Positions 33,126 through 41,539 of a stretch of DNA of 57,357 nucleotides are shown here, piece by piece; position 1 is the first letter of the stretch, and the number at the start of each line of letters is the position of its first letter. This DNA is from Methanobacteriota archaeon. GTDB taxonomy: Archaea; Thermoplasmatota; Thermoplasmata; UBA10834. Position numbers and translations under genes: made by a program. The notes under the pieces were generated by a model. It searched no databases and was not told where the DNA came from. It saw only the letters and a list, made by a program, of their open reading frames with translations. The stretch lies in contig CP070748.1 of NCBI GenBank assembly GCA_020348345.1, positions 513,210-570,566 of the forward strand, given 5' to 3'.

Positions 33126-35870
33126 ATGGCTCGCCTGGTAGTGTCTCACGATGAGAGGCTTCTCCTGCACCTCCTTGAGCTGGACAAACACAAGGACATG
33201 GCCCAGGTTCCGATGGGCCTCTGCCAGGAGGGAATTGCCAAGGCGCTCGGAACCAAAGTGCACAACGTTTCCCGAGCCCTCTCTCCCCTGGAAGCCGAGG
33301 GGCTTGTTACTGACCGCCTCGCACACGTCCAAGGGGCGCACAGGCGAAGACGGGCGTACTCTCTCACGGAGAAGGGACGCGAGATGGCTGAGGCTGTTAG
33401 AGCGAGGGTTGCTAACAGCAGGGTAGCTTGGCAAGACCAGGGGGAGGCAAAGGAACTTACCGTTCGTGAAATCCTTCGACAGCTCTCTATTGCCTCCGGC
33501 AAGGTCCCCACGATGTTAGAGGTCGTCGACATCGTAAGGCGCGGCGACGCTCTGACCCCGTCTCTCCTCGAGCGCACCGAGGACCAGATCACGGAGAAAC
33601 CTTCGACACATGAGGAATCGCATGGCAGGCCGAGGGTGGATAGATTCTTTGGCAGAGCTATTGAGCTCAAATCTCTGACTGATGCGCTGTCGGGCAATGA
33701 CATCTCCATCGTCCAAGTCTACGGAATGCCTGGAATCGGTAAGAGCACGCTGCTGTCCAAGGTATATGACGGCATCGCTGGCACAAGGCCGGTATTCTGG
33801 TACACACTCCGCGAGTGGGAATCCGAGCATTCCTTCGTTGATGCTCTGGCGGATTTTCTATCTAATCTCGGAAGCCGCCGGCTCAGCCGGTCTCTGAAGG
33901 CTGGAACTGCTGTATCGGAGATTCACTCCCAATTGGTGGCAGACCTCAGATCTGTCAGCGCGGTGCTGTTTCTGGACGACGTCCACAAAGTTGCCGATCG
34001 AATGGAGCTTCTCCTGACCATGCTCATAGATGCTGTCAGATCGGCTCCTTCAGTCAAGCTGGTATTGATCACCAGAACGGCGATTCACATCGTTCCGAAG
34101 TATGTACCTCAGAGCCTCTCAATAGAGATAGGTGAGCTCGACCATGAGAGCGCCAAGGAACTCGTGATTAGCGCCGATGTATTGGACTATGAAAGCCTGC
34201 TGAGAGATGGGCACGGCCACCCTATGTTGCTCAATCTGATGGCGACAAAGGGAACTGGAGGAGGCCGACGGGATGTGATCGATTTCTTCGATAGCGAGAT
34301 TCATGCGATTCTCCCCGCGAAAGAGAGAATGGCTCTTGAGATGCTGTCCGTTTTCAGACACCCCGTGATGGTTGAGGCGTTGCCCGATGTGGACTACGAG
34401 ACCATCTCCCTTCTCAGAAGAAGGTCGCTTGTCTCCGAGCAGGACGGTGGTATATGGCTTCACGATCTTCTAAGGGAGTATCTCGTCACACGCCTGAGCG
34501 CCGCCCGCAAGACAGACGCCCATCTTGCCGCGGGAAGATACTGCGAAGGCCAGTCCGAGACCGAAGCCAAATTGGAGGCCTTGTACCACTTCATCGAGGC
34601 TGGCCAATGGAAGATCGCTTCGGAGGTCGCGATAGCGAATGGGCCGCAGTTGACTCAGCAGTTTCCATCTGAGACGCTCGGTCTAGTCGCTAGAATTCCA
34701 AAAGATCTCGAAAACGCCGCTAACCTCGCCCAAATCGGTCACCTTCGTGGTCAGCTGCTTGAGAGTATCGGCAGGTACGAAGACGCATTGTCGGAATACG
34801 AGACGTCAGCTTCTCTAGTTTCCGAATCGGAAGGGATACGTGCTACAGTGCTTGAGTCGGTGGCGAGATTGCAGGCTGAGACTGATGAACTGTCGAAATC
34901 AATTGAGGGCCATCGTGAAGCCCTCAGGCTCTATGACAAGGCTGGCGACATAGAGGGCATGGTCAGGGAATGGCTCAGCATAGGTGTCGTCAGGAGGCGG
35001 CTGGGTGATTCGACTGCGGCTAGAGAGTGCTACCAGAAGGCGCTTAGCATCGCCACCAAAGCTGAAAACCGAGCAGCCCAAGCGGCGTGCCTGAACAATA
35101 TGGCTATCCTAGATTGGGAGACAGGCAAGCCTGGAGAGGCTGAGAGGAACTTCCGCGATTCAATGCGCCTGGCAAATTCTGCGAAAGACGATTCTGGTCT
35201 GGCACGCGTACTGGAGAACTACGCGCAACTCTGCCTTTCATTCAACCGTCTGAACGAGGCTGGTCAGCTCCTTTTAGAGGCGTCGGAGGCTCATTTCAGG
35301 GCAGACGACGTCGCAGAGGCGAAGAAGCTGCGCGCTCGATGCGCTGAGACGATGGCCGATGATGGGCGCATGGGTGAGGCAATTGAACTGTGCGAAACAG
35401 CCCTCTCGGACGACTCCTTGAGAAGGCGCAGAGGGCTGTTTCGATCAGCTTCTAGATTCGATGACGGGGATGTCCTATTGATCTTGACACTGGCGAGCCT
35501 GCTTAGAACGTCCGGTAACAGGATCGAGGCGAAGGCGATCGTGGACAAACACATTGATGCATTCGAGGCACTCGACGATTCGACATCTTTAGCCAAGATG
35601 AAGCTTGAGCTAGCGTTGATAGCTGAGGAATCGAACGATCTTGAAGATGCCGTTGGCATCTTGCGTGAAGCAGAGGCTTTGATAGCTCGCGCCGGCGACA
35701 ACGAAGGACTCGTCGCCGTACACATGAGAATGGGTACGGTTGAGGAGAAACGTGACGACCTTGAGGCCGCTGTGCTTCATTATGCTCAAGCGGCTCGTCA
35801 CGCTGAGGTTGCGGGAAACGAGAAGGCGCGAGCGTTGGCGCTTGAGAACATTGACGCTGCAAAGGGGTAG
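33126..35870 (+). CDS. Winged-helix STAND ATPase with TPR repeats, signal-responsive regulator
   Basis: A 914-residue protein in three parts. Residues 1-100 are a MarR-like winged helix (GIAKALGTKVHNVSRALSPLEAEGLVTDR, RRRAYSLTEKG). Residues 175-455 are an NB-ARC/STAND NTPase: Walker A GMPGIGKST (200-208), Walker B VLFLDD, sensor LITRT (314-318), GHP (364-366) and LHD (445-447) in place of the MHD motif. The rest, from about 520 to 905, is at least nine TPR-like helical hairpins. MalT-type proteins of this layout act as ligand-gated transcription switches. Related STAND proteins also act in antiviral defence, but the DNA-binding domain favours regulation. The gene is divergent from the secreted-protein gene. 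Its signal is unknown. Confidence 0.85.
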   Translation: MARLVVSHDERLLLHLLELDKHKDMAQVPMGLCQEGIAKALGTKVHNVSRALSPLEAEGLVTDRLAHVQGAHRRRRAYSLTEKGREMAEAVRARVANSRVAWQDQGEAKELTVREILRQLSIASGKVPTMLEVVDIVRRGDALTPSLLERTEDQITEKPSTHEESHGRPRVDRFFGRAIELKSLTDALSGNDISIVQVYGMPGIGKSTLLSKVYDGIAGTRPVFWYTLREWESEHSFVDALADFLSNLGSRRLSRSLKAGTAVSEIHSQLVADLRSVSAVLFLDDVHKVADRMELLLTMLIDAVRSAPSVKLVLITRTAIHIVPKYVPQSLSIEIGELDHESAKELVISADVLDYESLLRDGHGHPMLLNLMATKGTGGGRRDVIDFFDSEIHAILPAKERMALEMLSVFRHPVMVEALPDVDYETISLLRRRSLVSEQDGGIWLHDLLREYLVTRLSAARKTDAHLAAGRYCEGQSETEAKLEALYHFIEAGQWKIASEVAIANGPQLTQQFPSETLGLVARIPKDLENAANLAQIGHLRGQLLESIGRYEDALSEYETSASLVSESEGIRATVLESVARLQAETDELSKSIEGHREALRLYDKAGDIEGMVREWLSIGVVRRRLGDSTAARECYQKALSIATKAENRAAQAACLNNMAILDWETGKPGEAERNFRDSMRLANSAKDDSGLARVLENYAQLCLSFNRLNEAGQLLLEASEAHFRADDVAEAKKLRARCAETMADDGRMGEAIELCETALSDDSLRRRRGLFRSASRFDDGDVLLILTLASLLRTSGNRIEAKAIVDKHIDAFEALDDSTSLAKMKLELALIAEESNDLEDAVGILREAEALIARAGDNEGLVAVHMRMGTVEEKRDDLEAAVLHYAQAARHAEVAGNEKARALALENIDAAKG

Positions 35871-35939
35871 AGGCAGCGTCTCTGCAGGCTATATTCGCAC
35901 GAACTTGAAATACCATGCTGAAAATCTGCAATCGGTAAG

Positions 35940-37433
35940 ATGAGAGGAGGAAGGCGAAAGCAGCTGCCCATCGCCGGTGCTATTGGAACAATAGGCCAGG
36001 AGATTGTAGAGCTCACCCCTACCTTCTTCAGATTCTTCGCGAAGCTGCCAAGGCTGGCACAGCGCTCTATCAAGATACTTCTCCCGTTTCTTGCACTACT
36101 GGTGTTAACGATAGCGCCTCTTCCTATGGAAGAGCCAATACAGCATTCGCTCGCAATATTCGTCTGCGTGTCGATGCTTTGGACCTTCGGCGGCCTCCCT
36201 CTCCCAGTAACGGCATTGCTCGTGCCGGTTCTCCTGACCTTCTATGGGATCTTTCCCACGGCAGACGCGCTTCAACCATTCGCCGATCCAGTTGTCTATC
36301 TGCTCATGGGCGGCCTGATTATGGCAGAGGCATTCCGGAAGCACGGTATCGATCGTCGTCTGGCCTATATCATCGTCGCCCGGTCTGGCGGCGATGTCGG
36401 CAAGATCCTTCTGTCATTCATGCTCGTCGCTGCCGTGCTTTCGATGTGGATATCGAACACCGCCACTGTCGCCCTTCTGATTCCAGTCGTTCTCGGAATA
36501 GCCTCCAGGGCTGGCGAGGAGAAGAAGAAGCTATCGATACTGTTCCTCCTCGGAATCGGCATCGGCTCAGCGCTGGGTGGCATGGCCACCATTACAGGCT
36601 CCGCACCAAACGCCGTTGCCTCAGGCCTGCTAGCGAGAGAAACCGACTGGACATTCTTGGATTGGATGAAGATGGGCCTGCCTGCAAGCATCATACTATT
36701 GTCCGCTTCGTGGGTGATGCTGAGAAGAGTGTTCCCAGTCCAGACAGCGACCCTCGATATCACAACGGTAGCGAAGGAGCTCGAGGAGATGGGATCGCTG
36801 AATCCAGGGGAGAAGAAGACGCTCGGAATATTCTTCCCCACAGTCGTACTGTGGATTGCGGGAGCTGAGATAGGCGACATGTTAGGCTTCCATGCCAGCT
36901 TCATGAGCGCTGCCATTGTTGCGCTGAGCGCGTCGGTGCTCTTGTTTGCCACAAGAACACTTGATTGGCAGGATGCGCGGTCGATCTCGTGGGACATCTT
37001 CCTTATCATCGGAGCAGGGTTGGCGTTGGGAGAAGGCCTCCAGCAGTCCGGAGCTGCAGCGTGGATGGCGGAAATGCTCGTGTCCATCTCCGGGGATCTT
37101 CATATCTTCGTCATAATGTTGATCGTTTCCGTCGTGTCGATAGCGTTCTCCAACTTCATGAGCAACACTGCCACCGCCGCCATTCTCGCTCCGATACTGA
37201 TAGGTATGTCGGATGAGCTGATGATCGATCCGAAGCTCCTCGTTCTTGTATGCGCATTGTCGGTTTCCATATCCTTCATAACGCCTATCGGGACTCCGCC
37301 TTTCACGCTCATCTATTCTACTGGCATTATATCTAGGAAGGATTTGTGGAGGAGCGGCCTGAGAATATCCCTGCCGGCCGTCTTCGTGACCGCTTCAATT
37401 GTGTACCTTATGGTCGAGTTCGGATTGCTATAG
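35940..37433 (+). CDS. DASS (SLC13)-family sodium/anion symporter
   Basis: A 497-residue transporter of the divalent anion:Na+ symporter family, which imports dicarboxylates, citrate or sulfate. The two inverted-repeat SNT motifs are clear: WISNTATVALLIPV in the first half and MSNTATAAILAPIL in the second. Other marks are GSALGGMATITGSAPNAV and SISFITPIGTPPFTLIY. The cytoplasmic N-terminus of about 45 basic residues is longer than usual. It starts 69 bases after the STAND gene on the same strand. The small RCK-like gene follows within 12 bases, so they are probably one unit. The substrate cannot be read from the sequence. Confidence 0.88.
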   Translation: MRGGRRKQLPIAGAIGTIGQEIVELTPTFFRFFAKLPRLAQRSIKILLPFLALLVLTIAPLPMEEPIQHSLAIFVCVSMLWTFGGLPLPVTALLVPVLLTFYGIFPTADALQPFADPVVYLLMGGLIMAEAFRKHGIDRRLAYIIVARSGGDVGKILLSFMLVAAVLSMWISNTATVALLIPVVLGIASRAGEEKKKLSILFLLGIGIGSALGGMATITGSAPNAVASGLLARETDWTFLDWMKMGLPASIILLSASWVMLRRVFPVQTATLDITTVAKELEEMGSLNPGEKKTLGIFFPTVVLWIAGAEIGDMLGFHASFMSAAIVALSASVLLFATRTLDWQDARSISWDIFLIIGAGLALGEGLQQSGAAAWMAEMLVSISGDLHIFVIMLIVSVVSIAFSNFMSNTATAAILAPILIGMSDELMIDPKLLVLVCALSVSISFITPIGTPPFTLIYSTGIISRKDLWRSGLRISLPAVFVTASIVYLMVEFGLL

Positions 37434-37445
37434 TAGGTGATTCCC

Positions 37446-37796
37446 ATGCGAGTATTGGTGATTGGCGCTGAGCGCCTCGGAGCGAAGGTGATTGGACAGT
37501 TGAGCAAGATCGATGGCGTCGAAATTCTCGTTGCAGAGAGAAGAGAGCGCCCTGTTGCCGTCGAGGAGGGCATTATTGAGAAGGTGGACGTAGTTGCGCA
37601 CGTGACCGCAATGAATTTCGAGGACATCCTGGAGAAGACCGCCCCGGACCTTGTCGTTCTGGCCCGCACCGTTCAGGACTGGGACAAGGCCGAGACTCCT
37701 ATGGGTTCGGAATATGTAGCTGGCATGGAACGGGAATTGACCAAGTTCGACGTGGCTGTCCTTCCCGTGGACAGCAGGGTTCTCGGCCCCCACTGA
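37446..37796 (+). CDS. Single-domain RCK_N (TrkA-N-like) nucleotide-binding protein
   Basis: A 116-residue Rossmann protein beginning MRVLVIGAERLGAKVIGQLSKIDGVEILVAERRE, the TrkA-N/RCK_N nucleotide-binding start with GxxxxG and a charged residue after strand two. It has no RCK_C domain and no membrane helix. Such subunits gate potassium transporters by binding NAD(H) or other nucleotides; here the adjacent upstream gene is a DASS transporter 12 bases away. AGGTGA lies 5 bases before the ATG. A role as a regulatory subunit of that transporter is inferred from context. Confidence 0.7.
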   Translation: MRVLVIGAERLGAKVIGQLSKIDGVEILVAERRERPVAVEEGIIEKVDVVAHVTAMNFEDILEKTAPDLVVLARTVQDWDKAETPMGSEYVAGMERELTKFDVAVLPVDSRVLGPH

Positions 37797-37825
37797 CTCA
37801 GCGTCTCGCGGCTCAAATCCACCGG

Positions 37826-38293
37826 CTATTCCCAATACTTCATGCTAGCTTTGAGGATGTCGAGCCCGTTAAGCTCCCCCACTAGCTTGTTGTCATCGTC
37901 GACGATGGGAAGGTCGTTTAGGTGATGCTCGACCATGAGCTTGGTCACGTTGACTATCATCTCACTATGGAGCACCCTGACCGGCTTGGTCATGATCTCT
38001 GTCACCTTGTCGTTCTTGATCTCCGCAAACCATCTCAGCAGCGACGTCATCCCGGTCTTCCTGACGCCTAGGGTATAGCCAGCATACCTAAGCAGCGTTT
38101 CAAGGGTAATTGTGCCCCTGAGCTCGCCCTCTTTATCGACGACATAGACCTTTCGGGTCTCGCTGTCGTCGACGATCGACACCACGGCGTCGCGAAGGCG
38201 CCCGTCAATGTCGACGGTTGCAGGCTTGGTTTTCTTGCCTATTCCCTCAATGACATCTGACACTCGGATGTCGCTGATCGGCTTGTCGTCCAT
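37826..38293 (-). CDS. Two-CBS-domain protein
   Basis: About 155 residues forming a pair of CBS motifs (a Bateman module), which sense adenine nucleotides or ionic conditions. The first includes VRKVYVVDKEGELRGTITLETLLRY-like sequence, the second TEIMTKPVRVLHSEMIVNVTKLMVEHHLNDLPIVDDDNKLVGELNGLDIL. I chose the ATG giving MDDKPISD, because GGAGGAG precedes it by about eight bases; an upstream in-frame ATG at 38317 would place that site within the coding region. It follows the mechanosensitive channel gene closely and may sense conditions for it. That partnership is inference. Confidence 0.8.
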   Translation of the reverse strand: MDDKPISDIRVSDVIEGIGKKTKPATVDIDGRLRDAVVSIVDDSETRKVYVVDKEGELRGTITLETLLRYAGYTLGVRKTGMTSLLRWFAEIKNDKVTEIMTKPVRVLHSEMIVNVTKLMVEHHLNDLPIVDDDNKLVGELNGLDILKASMKYWE

Positions 38294-38338
38294 CTCATCA
38301 TCTCCTCCTTCATTCATTTCGGTAATAGTCCACCATTC

Positions 38339-39886
38339 CTACTTCTTCAGATACACCACCCTCTGCGGGAATGGAATCTCGATTCCGGCCTCGTTTAGCC
38401 TGCGGTAGATATCTTCCACGAGCTTGTCTCTGGCCGCAATACGCTTCCCTCTGTCGTTGATCCAGAGGATAACCTTGAATATCAGAGCGGAGTCCCCCAT
38501 CTCATCGAAGATGATTATCGGCTGCCTGTTCTCATCATCAAGCAGTGAGTGAGGGTTGTCTCTTATAGCCTTCATTATCGTTTCTCTCACATCTGAGGGA
38601 TCGGAGCCGTATGCGACACCAACGTTGACATTCACCCTCCCGGGGTCTGCAACATTGGTCATCCTGACGATCTTATCATTAACCAGCTGGTTGTTCGGGA
38701 GCGACACTATCGAAGCATCCGCGTAACGGTAGAGTCGTGTAGTCCTCATCCCGATGCGTCGGACCTCGCACCAATCGCCGTCAGTCAGGATGATCATGTC
38801 GCCCTCGGCGAATGGTCGGTCGAGCAGCAGGAATATGCCACTGAAGAAGTTGGATATTGTCTCCTGTGCCGCGAATGCCAGAACCATCGACACCACGACA
38901 CCGCCGGCCACGAACATCGTCAGGTCCACGTTCAATGCCCCGAGAGCGTAGGCGAGGGCGGCAAACCCGATGACAACAACCCCCAGCTTCTCAACGACTG
39001 GGATGAGCACATCGTCGATCTTGCTCGCAGTCTTCTTGGCTATGATCTTTCCATAGTACACGAGTATCTTCTTGAACAGCTTGTATGCCAGGTAGAAGAT
39101 TATCAGGACTACGATGACGCCGTAGATGGACATGATATTGTCTCTCAGGTCCACAGGTATGTGCATGTGCAGAGCGTCAAGCGACTGCACGACTCCGTAG
39201 ACAAAGACGAGGACGAGCGTAGGGGTCCTGATGATTCCCAGGATGATGTCATCGAGCATAGAGGCGGTCTTCCTCGTGAAGGCCCACGCGAGGCCGTTCA
39301 TGATGTACGCGATAAGGTAAGCGACAGCAAGCCAAATCACGACATCGAGGAGAAAGACGCCCCATTCGTTGTTCAGTGGGGATGGCAGAGGGTTCTCGAA
39401 GTATCCCAGAACCTTGTTGGCACTCGCAAATGCGCCGACGATTGCCGTACTCGCTCCCACGGTGGATACCTGGACGAGGTACATCCCTTGGTAGACGTTC
39501 ATGACCACTGTCAGGTTGGATTCCTCGTCGCCTCTCTCAAGAGGGGAATCAACACTCACCGAGGCAGTTCCCAGCTCGCCGGGTTGAAGGCTGATGGAAG
39601 ATTGGACTACGCTGCAAGTCCATCCGTCACCTGCTACACTCGCAACCACTGTCACATTCAGTTGCTCGGTCGGATCGACGTTCACGATGGTCCAGTTATA
39701 TGTCGCTGTCTCGCCTGCTCTTACTTCTTTGGAGTAATCGTCCACTGACAGGATTTGCACGAACTCCATTTGGGACGCGCCCACGCCGGACGAAGCCACG
39801 CAGAGTGCGAGGAAGATGCATGATCCCAGCAGCGCACAAGCGCTCGCACGTAGTACCTTAACAGAGCCTATCAATTGAATCACCAT
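38339..39886 (-). CDS. MscS-family mechanosensitive channel with N-terminal extracellular Ig-like domain
   Basis: A 515-residue channel. A signal peptide (residues 8-37) is followed by an Ig/NEW3-like beta domain (about 40-150; RAGETATYNWTIVNVDPTEQLNVTV and LQPGELGTASVSV), then five helices. The MscS pore region is LTMFVAGGVVVSMVLAFAAQETISNFFSGIFLLLDRPFAEGDMI, with the beta domain and C-terminal cage after it. It opens under osmotic down-shock. The extracellular domain is an addition to the plain MscS form and could touch the cell envelope. The CBS protein gene follows. Confidence 0.9.
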   Translation of the reverse strand: MVIQLIGSVKVLRASACALLGSCIFLALCVASSGVGASQMEFVQILSVDDYSKEVRAGETATYNWTIVNVDPTEQLNVTVVASVAGDGWTCSVVQSSISLQPGELGTASVSVDSPLERGDEESNLTVVMNVYQGMYLVQVSTVGASTAIVGAFASANKVLGYFENPLPSPLNNEWGVFLLDVVIWLAVAYLIAYIMNGLAWAFTRKTASMLDDIILGIIRTPTLVLVFVYGVVQSLDALHMHIPVDLRDNIMSIYGVIVVLIIFYLAYKLFKKILVYYGKIIAKKTASKIDDVLIPVVEKLGVVVIGFAALAYALGALNVDLTMFVAGGVVVSMVLAFAAQETISNFFSGIFLLLDRPFAEGDMIILTDGDWCEVRRIGMRTTRLYRYADASIVSLPNNQLVNDKIVRMTNVADPGRVNVNVGVAYGSDPSDVRETIMKAIRDNPHSLLDDENRQPIIIFDEMGDSALIFKVILWINDRGKRIAARDKLVEDIYRRLNEAGIEIPFPQRVVYLKK

Positions 39887-40063
39887 TCAAGGCCGGGTCT
39901 TATAGGAGAACATTTGACTCTGACTTAACGCTTTTGGCCATGGACCTCTGTAGCATCGCTGGCGCCTCTGGGATCGGGCTATCCCTGCCACCGAAGAACT
40001 CATATCAAATAGTATTCAGGGCATAGTGGGGGATTAGCTTCACAAGAATGCCGGTGTACTCGA

Positions 40064-40789
40064 ATGTCTTGCGACCTGCATAATATGCAAAAGGAACGCA
40101 TTTGCGACCGATTCTTTAGTCGCAAGAACTCAGTGTTTAGAAGCCGTTACGAAGGAAGGGAGGCAGTCGTTAAAGCATTCACGAACGACGCGGCCGGGAC
40201 AGCTCTCAAGGAATACTCCGTTCTGAAGACATGTCGGGCTAAGAAAGTGGCTGCCCCGATTCCGATAGGGCTGAAGGAGGCCGTCATCGTGATGGAGTAT
40301 GTGGAAGGTCCGACACTTGCTGAATTCCTTGACGCCGCCTGGAGTATAAGCGGGGATCACGCAGATGGCCACCATCAGGTGCAGGATGTCGCCGAATCTC
40401 TTGGAGCGTGGCTTGCCGATTTTCATGGAGCCTTCGACTACACGCTGAGCAGAGGGGATGCCAGCATCAGGAACTTCATAATCAGCCGCAAAGGTATCGT
40501 TGGCATAGACTTCGAGGAATCCGGAGAATACGACATAATTGACGATATCGGCGAGGCATGCGCGAGCGTTCTCAGCATGCGTCCGATGTTCAGCCATGAG
40601 AGCGAGGAATTCTGCCGATGCATGGTGGAAGGCTATGCTTCGAAGGCAGGGCCAGCGAGGATAGCTCGCCTGAACGAGGCCGCTGCCCGCGCGCTCGAGA
40701 GATATGCGGAGTTCAGGAGCGACGGGGATGAGATGGTCAGGAAGGCCATCGAGATACGGAAAAGCGGGCTCTTTTCAGGCGAAGAATGA
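40064..40789 (+). CDS. Small Bud32/RIO-like protein kinase or aminoglycoside-kinase-fold protein
   Basis: A 241-residue kinase-like protein. K in REAVVKAFTND is the probable ATP lysine, followed by Glu (KEYSVLK), the hinge VIVMEYVEGPTLAEF, catalytic loop LSRGDASIRNFII (GDxxxxN) and metal-binding IGIDFEESG-like sequence (VGIDFEE). This is the Bud32 / lipopolysaccharide-kinase arrangement. It is probably not the KEOPS Bud32 itself, as the HGDLTTSN motif is altered and no kae1 is nearby. It could phosphorylate a protein or small molecule. The 3' end overlaps ecfT by 15 bases on the opposite strand. A second ATG at 40085 is possible. Confidence 0.72.
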   Translation: MSCDLHNMQKERICDRFFSRKNSVFRSRYEGREAVVKAFTNDAAGTALKEYSVLKTCRAKKVAAPIPIGLKEAVIVMEYVEGPTLAEFLDAAWSISGDHADGHHQVQDVAESLGAWLADFHGAFDYTLSRGDASIRNFIISRKGIVGIDFEESGEYDIIDDIGEACASVLSMRPMFSHESEEFCRCMVEGYASKAGPARIARLNEAAARALERYAEFRSDGDEMVRKAIEIRKSGLFSGEE

Positions 40790-41539
40790 GGACGGCATGG
40801 TCTGACACTTGTCCAGAAGGAAGAGCGAAGCCGCCATTGCCACCACTGCCACCATTATCATGAGATCCCACCCCGAGAGGTTCTTCGGATGCAACTGAGT
40901 CCGTTCTTTACTCCCGCCGAAGCCTCTGCCTGTCATGGACGCCGCCAGAGAGTTAACCTTGTACATAGCCAGGAAGAACATCGGAAGGGCTGTGTATCTT
41001 GCAGATCGTATCAACCCCTTTAAGCTTCGATCCAGTCTTAGCCCGCGAACTACCTGCGCCTCTCGTACACAACTGAGCTCCATCTCGAATATCGGCACGA
41101 ACCTCATTGCCAGGGCTGGGAGATATGCAAATCGATATGGAACCTTGGCTCCGATCAGAGCCGATGAGAACTCAGAGGGCCTTGTCGTAGCTATAAAGAT
41201 CCACGACATCATGATCAGGCATAGGAACTTACCAGCGATTGTCACACCGGAGTCCACTCCGCCAGTGGTAACAGTCAATATCCAAAGGGAGTAGATCTCC
41301 TCTCCTGATCGATTGAAGAGTATTTGGGCTGCAAATATCGCTGTCGCAAACCCAAACACACCCTTGGAGAACCTTCCTCTTGTTCGGAAATACTGCTTGG
41401 CCAAGAGCACAGAAGTCACGATGAGCAGCATCATGTATGGAGAATCGATCAGCAGAACGAGGACCGATATCGAAATCAGAATGAAAAGCTTGGACACCGG
41501 ATTGAGCCCGGTGGTCCTGTGCCGATCTTCTGATATCAT
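40775..41539 (-). CDS. ecfT: ECF transporter T component (EcfT)
   Basis: A 254-residue membrane protein of the CbiQ/EcfT type with six or so helices. The two coupling helices carry Ala-x-x-x-Arg-Gly-like motifs in REAQVVRGLRL and AASMTGRGFG, which dock the ATPases. Its ATG overlaps the stop of the fused ATPase gene (ATGA). It ends the operon and converges on the kinase-like gene. EcfT transmits ATP-driven motion to the S component. Confidence 0.88.
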   Translation of the reverse strand: MISEDRHRTTGLNPVSKLFILISISVLVLLIDSPYMMLLIVTSVLLAKQYFRTRGRFSKGVFGFATAIFAAQILFNRSGEEIYSLWILTVTTGGVDSGVTIAGKFLCLIMMSWIFIATTRPSEFSSALIGAKVPYRFAYLPALAMRFVPIFEMELSCVREAQVVRGLRLDRSLKGLIRSARYTALPMFFLAMYKVNSLAASMTGRGFGGSKERTQLHPKNLSGWDLMIMVAVVAMAASLFLLDKCQTMPSSFFA

